Source: a bacterium (GTDB taxonomy: Bacteria; Pseudomonadota; Gammaproteobacteria; Burkholderiales; Burkholderiaceae_C). From it: a stretch of DNA of 41,057 nucleotides. Below are positions 9,210-18,856 of this stretch, piece after piece (the first letter of the stretch is position 1; each line of letters begins with the position of its first letter). Below the pieces are notes generated by a model. That model ran no database searches. It saw only the letters and a program-made list of their open reading frames with translations, and was not told the origin of the DNA. Position numbers and translations under genes: made by a program. Where the stretch lies: positions 1 through 41,057 of the forward strand of contig JAVBXK010000075.1 in NCBI GenBank assembly GCA_030824555.1. Direction: 5' to 3'.

Positions 9210-9310
9210 CGAAGTGGTCAGTTTGGCGCACCGAAAGTAGCACAGCCGTGGTGCAGAAGCGGGTATCGTGCGGCACGATTTACATTGAACAGAACGATGG
9301 AAGCCCCAAA

Positions 9311-10429
9311 ATGGACAAACTCGATGCAGTGGTGATCGGCGCAGGCTTGGTGGGCCTGGCCGTCGCGCGTGCCTTGGCCCAGGCTGGCCGCGACGTGGTG
9401 GTGCTGGAAAAAGAACGCGCTATCGGCACCGGGGTGAGCGCGCGCAACAGCGAGGTGGTGCACGCCGGCCTGTATTACCCCACCGGCTCGCTGAAAGCCC
9501 AGCTGTGCGTGCGCGGCAAAGCCCTGCTATACGAACTGTGTGCCACCCACGGCGTGGCCGTGAAGATGTGCGGCAAACTGGTGGTGGCCACCGACGAAGC
9601 ACAACTGCCCGGCCTGCACGCCTTGCTGGCCAAGGCGCAGGCCAACGGTGTGCCGACCGAACTGCTGTCTGCCGCGCAGGCACAGGCAATGGAACCCGCA
9701 TTGAACTGCCTGGCAGCCTTGCATTCGCCCACCACGGGCATCGTGGACAGCCATGGCCTGATGCTGGCGCTGCAAGGCGACCTGGAACGCGCAGGTGGCT
9801 GCGTGGCGTTCGAGTCGGCGGTGGTCGGGGGCCAGGTATCTGCAGATGGACTGACGCTTGCCGTTCAAAGCCCTGGCCAGGGCGCGACAAACGTGCTGGC
9901 CACCACGGTGGTGAACGCCGCTGCGCTGTACGCCACGGCTGTAGCCCGTTCCATCAGCGGGTTGAGTGCTGCGCACATTCCCACGGCCCATTTTGCAAAG
10001 GGCAGCTACTACACGCTGGAAGGGCGCGCACCGTTCAGTCACCTGGTTTACCCGGCCCCACAAGATGCGTGGCTGGGTGTTCACCTCACGCTCGACCTGG
10101 GTGGCCAAGCCAAGTTTGGCCCCGACCTGGAGTGGCTGAATGCCACCACCCCAGACGCCATCGACTACACCGTGGACCTTGAACGTGCCAAAGGCTTTTA
10201 CGCCGAAGTCCGGCGTTATTGGCCGGGCCTGCCTGACGGGGCACTGTCGCCGGGCTACAGCGGCGTGCGGCCCAAAATCTACGGCCCTGGCGAGGCCGCG
10301 CCCGATTTCAGGATTGACGGCCCTGCCGTGCACGGTGTGCCAGGCCTGGTCAACCTGTTTGGCATCGAGTCACCTGGGTTGACCAGTTCGCTGGCCATTG
10401 GCGAACACGTGGCACGCCTGTTGGCTTGA
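9311..10429 (+). CDS. FAD-dependent oxidoreductase, LhgO-like
   Basis: About 372 residues in the DAO/GlpA family. The Rossmann motif [15 protein letters not shown] is at residues 8-22, and [13 protein letters not shown] near residue 56 is characteristic of the L-2-hydroxyglutarate dehydrogenase (LhgO/YgaF) branch. The C-terminus has the usual second FAD contact ([18 protein letters not shown]). Members oxidise 2-hydroxy acids and pass electrons to quinones. ATG 9311 is used, with GGAAG about ten bases upstream. L-2-hydroxyglutarate is the likeliest substrate, but related 2-hydroxy acids cannot be excluded. Confidence 0.82.
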   Translation: MDKLDAVVIGAGLVGLAVARALAQAGRDVVVLEKERAIGTGVSARNSEVVHAGLYYPTGSLKAQLCVRGKALLYELCATHGVAVKMCGKLVVATDEAQLPGLHALLAKAQANGVPTELLSAAQAQAMEPALNCLAALHSPTTGIVDSHGLMLALQGDLERAGGCVAFESAVVGGQVSADGLTLAVQSPGQGATNVLATTVVNAAALYATAVARSISGLSAAHIPTAHFAKGSYYTLEGRAPFSHLVYPAPQDAWLGVHLTLDLGGQAKFGPDLEWLNATTPDAIDYTVDLERAKGFYAEVRRYWPGLPDGALSPGYSGVRPKIYGPGEAAPDFRIDGPAVHGVPGLVNLFGIESPGLTSSLAIGEHVARLLA

Positions 10430-10431
10430 GT

Positions 10432-10460
10432 GTTTGCTATTTGATAAAACAATAGCAAAC
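10432..10460. terminator. Bidirectional hairpin between convergent genes
   Basis: GTTTGCTATT and AATAGCAAAC form a perfect 10-bp stem with a 9-base loop between the FAD oxidoreductase stop and the pyrD stop. It can serve both directions; there is no long T run. Confidence 0.65.
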
Positions 10461-10471
10461 TATGCCGTCAA

Positions 10472-11557
10472 TTATGCGGGTAAGGCCTTTTTTATGCTCA
10501 ATGCCGCTTCGTTCACCAGCGCCGGGCCTTTGTAGATGAGGCCGGTGTAAATCTGCACCAGGTCGGCTCCGGCTTGCAGTTTGGTCACGGCGTCGGCCCC
10601 GCTCAACACACCACCCACGCCGATGATGGGAAAGCCCTGGCCCAGCGCCGCACGCAGCTGGCGGATGACGGCATTGCTTTTCTCGAACACGGGCTTGCCC
10701 GACAGGCCCCCCGCTTCGTCGGCATGTGCCTGCCCCGCCACGGCCTGGCGGTCCAGCGTGGTGTTGGTTGCAATCAGCCCCCACTGCTGGTTGGGCTTGC
10801 CAGCGGCATCCATGCCGTATTTGCGCAGCGTGACGGCCACGCTGGCAATTTGGGCCTCGTCCAGGTCGGGGGCAATTTTCACGAACAGCGGGATGTGCTT
10901 GCCGTGCTGCTGCGCCAGGGCGTGGCGGCGGTTGGACAGCGCGTCGAGCAGGTTGTCCAGCGCCTCGTCGCTTTGCAGTGCGCGCAGGTTTTTGGTGTTG
11001 GGGCTGGAGATGTTGACCGTGACGTAGTCGGCATGCGGGTACACGCCGTCCAGGCAGGTCAGGTAATCGGACGTGGCATCTTCAATGGGCGTGGCGGCGT
11101 TTTTCCCGATGTTCAGCCCCAGCCGCATGGCACTGTGCGCACCGGGGCGGCGGCATTTTGCTTGCTGCACGTTGCGCAAAAACGCATCCAGCCCGTCGTT
11201 GTTGAAGCCCAGGCGGTTGATGAGTGCCTGGCTTTGCGGCAGCCTGAACATGCGGGGCTTGGGGTTGCCAGGCTGGCCTTTGGGGGTGACGGTGCCCACC
11301 TCCACAAACCCGAAGCCCATGGCACCCAGGCCGTCGATGCAGTGCGCGTTTTTGTCCAGCCCGGCCGCCAGGCCCACGCGGTTGGGGAAGCGGATGCCCG
11401 CCACCGTGACCGGGTCGTCCACCACACCCGCGCACCAGGCCCATTGCAGCGGCGTGTTCTGCCCCGTGGCCAGGCTTTTGAGCGTGAGTTCGTGCGCGGC
11501 CTCGGGGTCCATGCCGAACAGGAAAGGGCGGGCCAGGGCGTAGGGGAGCAAGGGCAT
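10472..11557 (-). CDS. pyrD: Dihydroorotate dehydrogenase (quinone), class 2
   Basis: About 361 residues from ATG 11557 ([19 protein letters not shown]), the usual class 2 N-terminus with the membrane/quinone-contacting helix. FMN-site and catalytic features include [24 protein letters not shown] (182-188, catalytic serine) and [11 protein letters not shown]. It oxidises dihydroorotate to orotate at the inner membrane in pyrimidine synthesis. Its start is about 50 bases from the divergent rpiA start. Confidence 0.96.
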   Translation of the reverse strand: MPLLPYALARPFLFGMDPEAAHELTLKSLATGQNTPLQWAWCAGVVDDPVTVAGIRFPNRVGLAAGLDKNAHCIDGLGAMGFGFVEVGTVTPKGQPGNPKPRMFRLPQSQALINRLGFNNDGLDAFLRNVQQAKCRRPGAHSAMRLGLNIGKNAATPIEDATSDYLTCLDGVYPHADYVTVNISSPNTKNLRALQSDEALDNLLDALSNRRHALAQQHGKHIPLFVKIAPDLDEAQIASVAVTLRKYGMDAAGKPNQQWGLIATNTTLDRQAVAGQAHADEAGGLSGKPVFEKSNAVIRQLRAALGQGFPIIGVGGVLSGADAVTKLQAGADLVQIYTGLIYKGPALVNEAALSIKKALPA

Positions 11558-11610
11558 TGGATAATCCGACGGTTTTTGAAATAACCACGCATTTTCCCTG
11601 ATTGCCCACC

Positions 11611-12306
11611 ATGACCACCTCTGCCACCACACCGTTGACCCAAGATGAACTCAAAACCCTGGTCGGCCAGGCGGCGTTGCAATACGTCACGCCAGGCACC
11701 ATCGTGGGCGTGGGCACCGGCTCGACGGTGAACAAATTCATCGACGCATTGGCCAGCATGAAGGCGCAGATCAAGGGCGCGGTGTCCAGCTCCGAAGCGT
11801 CCACGCAGCGCTTGAAAGCACTGGGCATTGAGGTGTTCGATGCCAACACCGTGGCCGAGTTGGGTGTGTACATCGACGGCGCCGACGAGATTGACGGCCA
11901 GGGCCACATGGTCAAGGGCGGCGGCGCGGCGTTGACGCGCGAAAAAATCGTGGCGGCGCAGTCCAAGCAGTTTGTGTGCATCGTCGACGACAGCAAACTG
12001 GTCGATGCGCTGGGCAAGTTCCCGCTGCCCGTCGAGGTGATTCCCATGGCCGCACAACGCATCAGCGCCCAGTTTGCCGCCATGGGCGGGCAAGCCACGC
12101 TGCGCCTGAAGGATGGTCAGCCACTGGTGACCGACAACGGCCAACACATTCTGGACGTGCGGGGCCTGCACATCACCGACCCGCTGGCGTTCGAGTCGCA
12201 GGTGAACCAGTGGCCCGGCGTGGTGACCGTGGGCGTGTTCGCCTTCCAGAAGGCAACGGTGTGCTTGATGGGCACCCCCGGCGGCGTGAAAACCTTCAAA
12301 TACTGA
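11611..12306 (+). CDS. rpiA: Ribose-5-phosphate isomerase A
   Basis: About 231 residues with RpiA signatures: [49 protein letters not shown] and the C-terminal [16 protein letters not shown]. It interconverts ribose-5-phosphate and ribulose-5-phosphate. ATG 11611 is preferred to the in-frame TTG at 11602. It is divergent from pyrD and followed by a small hairpin. Confidence 0.96.
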   Translation: MTTSATTPLTQDELKTLVGQAALQYVTPGTIVGVGTGSTVNKFIDALASMKAQIKGAVSSSEASTQRLKALGIEVFDANTVAELGVYIDGADEIDGQGHMVKGGGAALTREKIVAAQSKQFVCIVDDSKLVDALGKFPLPVEVIPMAAQRISAQFAAMGGQATLRLKDGQPLVTDNGQHILDVRGLHITDPLAFESQVNQWPGVVTVGVFAFQKATVCLMGTPGGVKTFKY

Positions 12307-12322
12307 TAAAAAACGGATATAC

Positions 12323-12339
12323 CGCTTACGCTGTAAGCG
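12323..12339 (+). terminator. Hairpin downstream of rpiA
   Basis: CGCTTAC/GTAAGCG, a 7-bp perfect stem with a 3-base loop, lies 17 bases after the rpiA stop. No T run follows, so termination strength is uncertain. The remaining bases up to 12476 show no gene. Confidence 0.4.
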
Positions 12340-12476
12340 AAGTCAGCTATTGACTTGATTGCAAGCGGGGTGGTTGGCAAAGTGGGGCCGCTGCCTGGCT
12401 GCCCGCTCACCACCCCAAAGCTCACCCGTTCGGCTTTGCTTGGGCTCGCCCGAAACACCCACAGCCTCAGGTGTGT

Positions 12477-13169
12477 TCAGAAGCGAATGCCGGCCGGGTT
12501 GTTGGGGTTCACCGTTGGCAGTGGCACGGGCCGTTTGCGCGGTGGCTGCGTGGCCTGCTGGGTTTCGGTAGGGCTTGTGGGCGTGGTGGCATCCAGTCGG
12601 CTGGGGGCCTCGGCTGCCGTTTTCAAGGGCGACAGTGGCTCTGGCGCCGCAGGCCGGTATGACGCGGGCAACAGGGACTGTTTGGGGTAACCCGCTGCGT
12701 CGAGGTACGACGTCCACTCGCCATCCGAATAGCCCTTCACTGCCTGCCCACCGATCATCAGCAGGGGCAGCGCGTTTTCCTTGCTGATGCGGGAAAAAGC
12801 AGCCTGGTCTTCGTTGGTGTTGACGGTTTTTTCTGTGAACGGCACGCCGCGTTGGGTCAACAAGACTCGGCCCGCGTCGCACGGTCCGCAGCCGCTTGCG
12901 CTGTACAGCGTGACCGGGTATTTGCTTGCCAGCTGTTGCAATTCGTATGGCAAAGCAGGTTTGTTGCCTGCGCTGCCTGTGCTGGCCCCAGTGGCTGTGC
13001 CCACTGCTGGTTTGGCATCAGGCGGTGGTTTGTCGGAAAACGTGACTTTGCCATCCGGCCCGACGATGCGGTAAATCGGCTGTGCTTGGGCCGATGCCGC
13101 CAATGCAACGGCCAGCGACAGCCCGACCAGCACCGGGGCCCAACGAAGCAAAGCAGGCAGACAAATCAT
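12477..13169 (-). CDS. Exported DUF4124-glutaredoxin fusion protein
   Basis: About 230 residues. A signal peptide (hydrophobic to about residue 28, AQAQ cleavage region) precedes a short DUF4124-type segment (IYRIVGPDGKVTFSDKPP, about 32-49), a glutaredoxin/thioredoxin-like domain with a CGPC pair (C94, C97), and a proline-rich tail. DUF4124 proteins are periplasmic; the fused domain suggests a periplasmic thiol-disulfide activity. CGPC is a thioredoxin-type active site while the rest (ENALPLLMIGG, GYSDGEW) reads as glutaredoxin-like. ATG 13169 is used; AAGGAAAC lies upstream. Partner and substrate are unknown. Confidence 0.82.
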   Translation of the reverse strand: MICLPALLRWAPVLVGLSLAVALAASAQAQPIYRIVGPDGKVTFSDKPPPDAKPAVGTATGASTGSAGNKPALPYELQQLASKYPVTLYSASGCGPCDAGRVLLTQRGVPFTEKTVNTNEDQAAFSRISKENALPLLMIGGQAVKGYSDGEWTSYLDAAGYPKQSLLPASYRPAAPEPLSPLKTAAEAPSRLDATTPTSPTETQQATQPPRKRPVPLPTVNPNNPAGIRF

Positions 13170-13230
13170 TTGCAAAGTTTCCTTGTGTCAAAAAAGCACG
13201 TTGCTCAGTGGCCGCAGCACAGGGCCCATA

Positions 13231-15300
13231 TCAGGTCGCAACGCTGTCCATGCCTTGGTGGCGCAACAGCGCGGCCAGATCGGGTTCGCGGCCCCGGAAG
13301 GCCTTGAACGAGTCCATGGCCGGGCGGCTGCCGCCAGCTTCCAGTATGGCAGCGCGAAAGCGCCTGCCGGTGGGCACGTCCAGCGTGGTGCCAGATTGTT
13401 GGGCGGCTTCTTCGAACGCTGCGTAGGCGTCTGCAGACAGCACCTCGGCCCATTTGTAACTGTAGTAGCCGGCCGAATACCCACCCGAAAAAATGTGCCC
13501 GAAGGTGTTGGGCGTGCGCGTGTAAGCGGGCGGTACCAGCAACGCCACCTCGTTGCGCACAGTGGCCAGCAGGGCCATGACGTCAGGCTTGCCCTCAATC
13601 AGTGGCGCTTGCCCCATGTGGAGCAGCATATCGAACAGCGAAAACTCCACCTGGCGCAGCGTTTGCAGGCCGCTCTGGAAGTTTTTGGCCGCCAGCATCT
13701 TGTCGTACAGGCCGCGTGGCAACGGTTCGCCGGTGTCCACATGCGCGGTCATGTGCTTGAGCACATCCCATTCCCAGCAGAAGTTTTCCATAAACTGGCT
13801 GGGCAGTTCCACCGCGTCCCACTCGACGCCGCTGATGCCCGACACGTCGCGTTCGCTCACTTGCGTCAGCAAATGGTGCAGGCCGTGGCCGAACTCGTGG
13901 AACAGGGTGATGACGTCGTCATGCGTCAGCAACGCAGGCTTGTCGCCCACGCCCTCGGCGAAGTTACACACCAGGTGGGCAACGGGTGTTTGCAGGGTGC
14001 CGGTGTCTGGGCGCAGCCAGCGGGTGCGCACGTCGTCCATCCATGCTCCGCCGCGTTTGCCGGTGCGTGCGCCCATGTCAAGGTAGAACTGCCCGATCAG
14101 TTGTGTGCCCCGTTCGATACGATAGAACTCGACCTTTGGGTGCCAGACAGGCGCAACGTCTGGGCGGATGCTCACTTCAAACAGCGTCTCGACGATGTTG
14201 AACAGCCCCTTGAGCACCGAGGGTGCGGTGAAGTAGGTTTTGACTTCCTGTTCGCTGAAGGCGTAGCGTGCTTCTTTCAGCTTTTCGCCCACATAGGGCC
14301 AGTCCCACGCCTGCGGATCGGCCAGCCCCAGGCTGTCTGCCGCGAAGGCGCGCATGTCGGCCAAGTCTTTTTCGGCGTAGGGCCTTGCCTTGGTGGCCAG
14401 GTCGCGCAGGAAGCTGACCACCTGCTCGGGCGATTGCGCCATTTTGGGCACCAGGGACACCTGCGCGAAGTTGGCATAGCCCAGCAGCGTGGCTTCTTCC
14501 TGGCGCAAGGCCAGCAGGGCCTGCATGGTGGCGGTGTTGTCAAACTTGATGTGTTCGGGGGCGGCCTGGTCGCTGGCGCGCGTGGTGTAGGCGCGGTACA
14601 GCTTTTCCCGCAGGGCAGAGCTGGTAGCGAACTGCATCACTGGCAGGTAGCACGGCATTTTGAGCGTGAGTTTGCAACCGGGCTGGTCGCTGGCCTGGGC
14701 CAGCGCGCGGGCGGCTTCGACCACGTCTGCTGGCACTCCCGCCAGTTCGTCTTCGGTCACATACAGCTCGAACGCGTCGGTGGCGTCCAGCGAGTTTTCG
14801 CTGAATTTTTGCGCCAGCTCGGCGTGTTGCTCCTGAATCTGCGCAAACTGGGTTTTGGCTTCACCTTGCAATTCGGCACCGCCCAGCACGAAGCCGCGCA
14901 TGGCGTTGTGGTGTGCCTGGGTTTGTTCGGTGGTCAGGGTGTCAACGGGCATGGCTTTGTACTTGGCGTACAGGCGCTCGTCAGAGCCCAGCCGGGTCCA
15001 GAAGTCGGTCACACGGGGCAGTGCTTCGTTGTAGGCGGCGCGCAAGGCAGGGGTGTCGGCCACGCTGTTGAGGTGGTTCACGGTGCCCCATGCACGGCCC
15101 AGCTGTTCGGTGGCCACGTCCAGGGTGGCAGCCATTTGCTTCCAGTCTGCTGGAAACGCTGCGGCGGTGACGGTTTCCAGTGCGGCATCGGCCTGTGCAA
15201 GCAACGTGTCCAGTGCCGGTGCGATGTGCTCGGGCTGCACCCGGTCGAACAAGGGCAGGTCCTGAAAATCCAGCAAGGGTTGGAGTGGTGTGGCCGTCAT
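13231..15300 (-). CDS. prlC: Oligopeptidase A, M3 family metallopeptidase
   Basis: About 689 residues from ATG 15300 (MTATPLQPLLDFQDLPLFD). The zinc motif HEFGHGLHH at roughly residue 467 supplies two histidines and the catalytic glutamate; FSGGYSAGYYSYKWAEVLSADAY near the C-terminus is the conserved M3A substrate-binding segment. PrlC degrades signal-peptide fragments and other oligopeptides in the cytoplasm. The length is normal for the family. Confidence 0.95.
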   Translation of the reverse strand: MTATPLQPLLDFQDLPLFDRVQPEHIAPALDTLLAQADAALETVTAAAFPADWKQMAATLDVATEQLGRAWGTVNHLNSVADTPALRAAYNEALPRVTDFWTRLGSDERLYAKYKAMPVDTLTTEQTQAHHNAMRGFVLGGAELQGEAKTQFAQIQEQHAELAQKFSENSLDATDAFELYVTEDELAGVPADVVEAARALAQASDQPGCKLTLKMPCYLPVMQFATSSALREKLYRAYTTRASDQAAPEHIKFDNTATMQALLALRQEEATLLGYANFAQVSLVPKMAQSPEQVVSFLRDLATKARPYAEKDLADMRAFAADSLGLADPQAWDWPYVGEKLKEARYAFSEQEVKTYFTAPSVLKGLFNIVETLFEVSIRPDVAPVWHPKVEFYRIERGTQLIGQFYLDMGARTGKRGGAWMDDVRTRWLRPDTGTLQTPVAHLVCNFAEGVGDKPALLTHDDVITLFHEFGHGLHHLLTQVSERDVSGISGVEWDAVELPSQFMENFCWEWDVLKHMTAHVDTGEPLPRGLYDKMLAAKNFQSGLQTLRQVEFSLFDMLLHMGQAPLIEGKPDVMALLATVRNEVALLVPPAYTRTPNTFGHIFSGGYSAGYYSYKWAEVLSADAYAAFEEAAQQSGTTLDVPTGRRFRAAILEAGGSRPAMDSFKAFRGREPDLAALLRHQGMDSVAT

Positions 15301-15322
15301 GGAGCAGGGGTCAATCGAAAGA

Positions 15323-15356
15323 GGAAAAAGCAACGCTGCCTCGGTGGGCAGCGTTG
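15323..15356 (-). terminator. Rho-independent terminator after yhbY
   Basis: CAACGCTGCC and GGCAGCGTTG form a 10-bp stem; on the minus strand a TTTTT run follows. It separates yhbY from prlC. Confidence 0.85.
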
Positions 15357-15378
15357 GGTATGTGGAGGCGTGGTGAGG

Positions 15379-15855
15379 TCAGTCAGCCTGGCTGGTTTTT
15401 TTGACGCTTTTTTGCATGACCTTGGCACGCTTCACCGTGCCACCGGGTGTCAGGCGCTGGTTACCCAGCACGCGCACGGTTTTGACCTGCGGGCGCTGGC
15501 CCCCCCGGCTGCTGAATTTCAGCACCTTGACGTCTCGCGGAGCAGCACCGCGCTCGTCGTCAAAGGCCTTCTCTTTTTCAGGCAGAGGGCGCCACAGCAC
15601 CAGCAATTTGCCGATGTGCTGGATGGGGGCGGCATCGAGCCGGTCGCTCAAGGTGGCCAGGCAAACCTCGCGCGCGGCGCGGTCGTCTGAAAAAACGCGG
15701 ATCTTGATCAGACCGTGTGCCTTCAGGGCCTGGTCGGTTTCCTTGATGACGGCCTCGGTCAGGCCATCGTTACCGATGAACACCACCGGGGTGAGGTGGT
15801 GGGCAAGGGCACGGTGTTCCTTGCGTTGTGCGGGGGTGAGTTGAATCTGGGGCAT
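15379..15855 (-). CDS. yhbY: YhbY-family RNA-binding protein with basic C-terminal extension
   Basis: About 158 residues from ATG 15855 ([20 protein letters not shown]). The CRS1/YhbY domain fills the first 95 or so residues, with the family GxxG loop ([10 protein letters not shown]) and AHGLIKIRV. YhbY associates with pre-50S particles in E. coli, where the protein is only about 97 residues; here about 60 extra residues rich in Lys/Arg ([15 protein letters not shown]) form a likely disordered RNA-contacting tail. It is divergent from rlmE, another large-subunit factor. Confidence 0.92.
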   Translation of the reverse strand: MPQIQLTPAQRKEHRALAHHLTPVVFIGNDGLTEAVIKETDQALKAHGLIKIRVFSDDRAAREVCLATLSDRLDAAPIQHIGKLLVLWRPLPEKEKAFDDERGAAPRDVKVLKFSSRGGQRPQVKTVRVLGNQRLTPGGTVKRAKVMQKSVKKTSQAD

Positions 15856-15911
15856 GGGACAATTATCGACCATCCCCCAGTCTGTGGACACACAGCGCAC
15901 CCGGTTACCCC

Positions 15912-16583
15912 ATGAAAGTCAACACCAAAAGCAAGAAGGTCAACAAGGCGTGGTTGAACGACCACGTCAACGACCCTTGGGTCAAACTCGCAAAGCGAGA
16001 GGGCTACCGTGCCCGCGCCGCGTACAAATTGAAGGAAATTGACGAAACGCTGGGTCTCATCAAACCAGGGCAGACTGTGGTGGACTTGGGTTCCACACCC
16101 GGTGCCTGGAGCCAGTACCTGCGGCGCAGGCTGTCACCTGACGGTGCGGCCGTGGGTGAGCTGAACGGCACCATCGTGGCCATGGATATGCTGCCCATGG
16201 AGCCGGTTGAAGGCGTCGCGTTCATCCAGGGCGATTTCCGCGACGAGGAAACGCTGGCTGCGTTGAACGCTGCGCTGGGAAGCAAGGCCGAAGGGCGGCA
16301 GATCGACTTGGTCGTGTCAGACATGGCTCCCAACCTGTCTGGCATTGAAGGCGTGGATGCAGCCCGCATTGCGCTGCTGGTGGAGTTGGCAGTCGAGTTT
16401 GCCTGCCTGCACCTGAAACCTGAGGGCGCACTGGTCGTCAAACTGTTCAATGGCAGCGGCTACAGCGATCTCGTGCAGTTGTTCCGCACGCAATTCAGGG
16501 CCGTCAAAGCGATCAAGCCTAAAGCGTCACGCGGCAAGTCGTCGGAAACTTTTCTGGTGGGCATGGGGCTCAAGAAACCATGA
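15912..16583 (+). CDS. rlmE: 23S rRNA (uridine-2552 2'-O) methyltransferase
   Basis: A 223-residue RrmJ/FtsJ protein. The SAM-binding loop is [13 protein letters not shown]; the K-D-K-E catalytic set is seen in [25 protein letters not shown] and ETFLVGMG. It methylates the A-loop of 23S rRNA on the assembling 50S subunit. It precedes ftsH, as in many proteobacteria, but here 252 bases with hairpins lie between them. Confidence 0.96.
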   Translation: MKVNTKSKKVNKAWLNDHVNDPWVKLAKREGYRARAAYKLKEIDETLGLIKPGQTVVDLGSTPGAWSQYLRRRLSPDGAAVGELNGTIVAMDMLPMEPVEGVAFIQGDFRDEETLAALNAALGSKAEGRQIDLVVSDMAPNLSGIEGVDAARIALLVELAVEFACLHLKPEGALVVKLFNGSGYSDLVQLFRTQFRAVKAIKPKASRGKSSETFLVGMGLKKP

Positions 16584-16835
16584 TGGTGGCGTGGCTTGTT
16601 GTCCCCAAAGCATCACCCCGCGCCTTCGGCGCAGTCACCGTGTATTCACACGGTTGCGTCACGAGAAAACGCCGAGCCGTTCCCAGGTTTTCTCATCTCC
16701 CTTGGTGCCCCTGGCGCAACGTGACAGGACTGAGGGCGTTCTTTAGTAAGGCTTTGGATGAATGTCAAGCCCCAGTGGGCTTGAAAAGCCTAAAATGCCC
16801 TCACATGCAAATGACCCTCAACTCAGGAGCCGCAC
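16584..16835. other. Intergenic region with three hairpins between rlmE and ftsH
   Basis: No convincing gene. It holds GCGCC-TTC-GGCGC (16620-16632), ACCGTGT-ATTC-ACACGGT (16637-16654) and GAGAAAAC...GTTTTCTC (16663-16694). The first two may end the rlmE transcript; the ftsH promoter must lie nearer 16835. A strong ribosome binding site CAGGAG (16824-16829) precedes the TTG start of ftsH. Confidence 0.6.
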
Positions 16836-18755
16836 TTGAATAATCAGTGGTTTTCGAAAATCGCCGTCTGGATGGTGATTGCCATGGTGCTATTTACTGT
16901 CTTCAAGCAATTTGACGGGCGGGCCACTGCGGGCGCAGGTTACGTTGGATATTCTGATTTCCTGGACGAGGTCAAGGCCCAGCGCATCAAGAGTGCAACC
17001 ATCGCAGAAGGGCCTGGCGGCACGGAAATCACGGCAGTCACCGTCGATGATCGGCGCTTGCGCACGACTGCCACCTTCCTGGACCGTGGTTTGGTGGGCG
17101 ACCTGCTGGCCAACGATGTCAAGTTTGATGTCAAACCCCGCGAAGAAGGTTCGCTGCTGATGACCCTTCTCGTCAGCTGGGGCCCCATGCTCCTGTTAAT
17201 CGGCGTGTGGGTGTACTTCATGCGCCAGATGCAAGGTGGGGGTAAAGGCGGTGCATTCAGCTTCGGCAAAAGCAAAGCCCGCATGCTCGACGAAAACAAC
17301 AACACGGTCACGTTTGCAGACGTGGCCGGTTGCGACGAAGCCAAGGAAGAAGTGAAGGAAGTCGTCGACTTCCTGAAAGATCCGGCCAAGTTCCAGAAAC
17401 TGGGTGGCCGCATTCCCCGTGGTTTGCTGCTGGTCGGCCCTCCCGGTACCGGTAAAACGCTGTTGGCCAAGGGCATTGCCGGGGAAGCCAAGGTGCCATT
17501 CTTCAGCATTTCGGGTTCTGATTTCGTTGAAATGTTCGTGGGCGTTGGCGCAGCCCGTGTGCGTGACATGTTCGAAAACGCCAAGAAAAATGCACCTTGC
17601 ATCATTTTCATCGATGAAATTGACGCCGTGGGCCGCCAGCGTGGCGCAGGCCTGGGCGGTGGCAATGATGAACGCGAACAGACCTTGAACCAGATGCTGG
17701 TCGAGATGGATGGCTTCGAGACCAATCTGGGTGTGATTGTGGTGGCCGCTACTAACCGCCCCGATATTTTGGATGCCGCTTTGCTGCGCCCGGGGCGTTT
17801 TGACCGTCAGGTGTATGTGACACTGCCGGATATTCGGGGCCGCGAGCAAATCCTGAACGTACACATGCGCAAAGTGCCCTTGGGGCAAGATGTGAACCCA
17901 AGCGTCATTGCCCGTGGCACACCCGGTATGAGCGGTGCCGACTTGGCCAACCTGTGCAACGAAGCTGCCCTGATGGCTGCGCGCCGCAACGCCCGCACCG
18001 TGGAAATGCAGGACTTTGAAAAGGCCAAAGACAAAATCTTCATGGGCCCTGAGCGCAAGAGCATGGTCATGCCCGAGGAAGAGCGCCGCAACACGGCCTA
18101 CCACGAGTCTGGTCATGCCCTGATTGGCAAGCTGATGCCCAAGTGCGATCCAGTCCACAAAGTCACCATCATTCCCCGGGGACGTGCCTTGGGCGTGACC
18201 ATGAGTCTGCCTGCACAAGATCGCTACAGCTACGACAAAGACTACATGCTGAACCAGATCAGCATGTTGTTCGGAGGCCGTATTGCGGAAGAAGTGTTCA
18301 TGAATCAGATGACCACTGGTGCCAGCAACGACTTCGAACGTGCGACCCACATTGCCCGCGACATGGTGATGCGCTATGGCATGACCGATGCACTGGGGCC
18401 GATGGTGTACGCCGAAAACGAGGGCGAGGTGTTTTTGGGCCGATCGGTTACCAAGACCACTAACATGAGCGAGCAGACCATGCAAAAGGTCGATGCCGAG
18501 GTGCGCCGCATCATTGACGTGCAATACAAGCTGGCCCGTGATCTGATTGAAGAGCATTCCGACAAAATGCATGCGATGGCTAAAGCCTTGCTGGAATGGG
18601 AAACCATCGACAGCGATCAGCTTGACGACATCATGGCGGGCAAGCCACCCCGGCCACCCAAGGACTGGACGCCACGTACACCCTCATCTGGTGGCACAGG
18701 TGGTGGTGCCCCAGGTGTTCGCCCCGAAACCACAACAACGCCCAACGCGGCGTGA
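16836..18755 (+). CDS. ftsH: ATP-dependent zinc metalloprotease FtsH
   Basis: 639 residues. Two membrane segments (about 10-24 and 108-128) flank a periplasmic domain; then the AAA module with Walker A GPPGTGKT (201-208), Walker B FIDEID (258-263), SRH arginines in LRPGRFDR, and the protease site HESGH (423-427). The tail is proline/glycine/threonine-rich. FtsH degrades membrane and regulatory proteins at the inner membrane. The start is TTG at 16836: CAGGAG lies six bases upstream and [12 protein letters not shown] is the conserved N-terminus, while no ATG would preserve it. Confidence 0.98.
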   Translation: MNNQWFSKIAVWMVIAMVLFTVFKQFDGRATAGAGYVGYSDFLDEVKAQRIKSATIAEGPGGTEITAVTVDDRRLRTTATFLDRGLVGDLLANDVKFDVKPREEGSLLMTLLVSWGPMLLLIGVWVYFMRQMQGGGKGGAFSFGKSKARMLDENNNTVTFADVAGCDEAKEEVKEVVDFLKDPAKFQKLGGRIPRGLLLVGPPGTGKTLLAKGIAGEAKVPFFSISGSDFVEMFVGVGAARVRDMFENAKKNAPCIIFIDEIDAVGRQRGAGLGGGNDEREQTLNQMLVEMDGFETNLGVIVVAATNRPDILDAALLRPGRFDRQVYVTLPDIRGREQILNVHMRKVPLGQDVNPSVIARGTPGMSGADLANLCNEAALMAARRNARTVEMQDFEKAKDKIFMGPERKSMVMPEEERRNTAYHESGHALIGKLMPKCDPVHKVTIIPRGRALGVTMSLPAQDRYSYDKDYMLNQISMLFGGRIAEEVFMNQMTTGASNDFERATHIARDMVMRYGMTDALGPMVYAENEGEVFLGRSVTKTTNMSEQTMQKVDAEVRRIIDVQYKLARDLIEEHSDKMHAMAKALLEWETIDSDQLDDIMAGKPPRPPKDWTPRTPSSGGTGGGAPGVRPETTTTPNAA

Positions 18756-18778
18756 CCGTTCGGTTTAACTGAGCACGT

Positions 18779-18800
18779 AACCGGGGCATTGGCCCCGGTT
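18779..18800 (+). terminator. Hairpin downstream of ftsH
   Basis: AACCGGGG and CCCCGGTT form a strong 8-bp stem with a 6-base loop 24 bases after the ftsH stop; only a weak T run follows, so read-through into folP is plausible. Confidence 0.6.
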
Positions 18801-18856
18801 GTCATTTGAGACAGTGTTTTTCGGTTCACTCGGCTCAACCCTTGTTTTCATATCGC

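Noticed and set aside
8376-9335. 319-codon plus-strand open frame
   Set aside because: Antisense of the histidine kinase N-terminal half; composition is that of a shadow frame.
13183-15690. 835-codon open frame on the plus strand
   Set aside because: It is the complement of prlC and part of yhbY; the translation is His/Gly/Val-rich low-complexity text typical of an antisense frame in GC-rich DNA.
16580-16843. 87-codon frame between rlmE and ftsH
   Set aside because: It runs through three inverted repeats and over the ftsH ribosome site, has no start signal of its own and no recognisable features.
17196-18572. 458-codon open frame on the minus strand
   Set aside because: Antisense of ftsH, which is certain from motifs; no recognisable domain.
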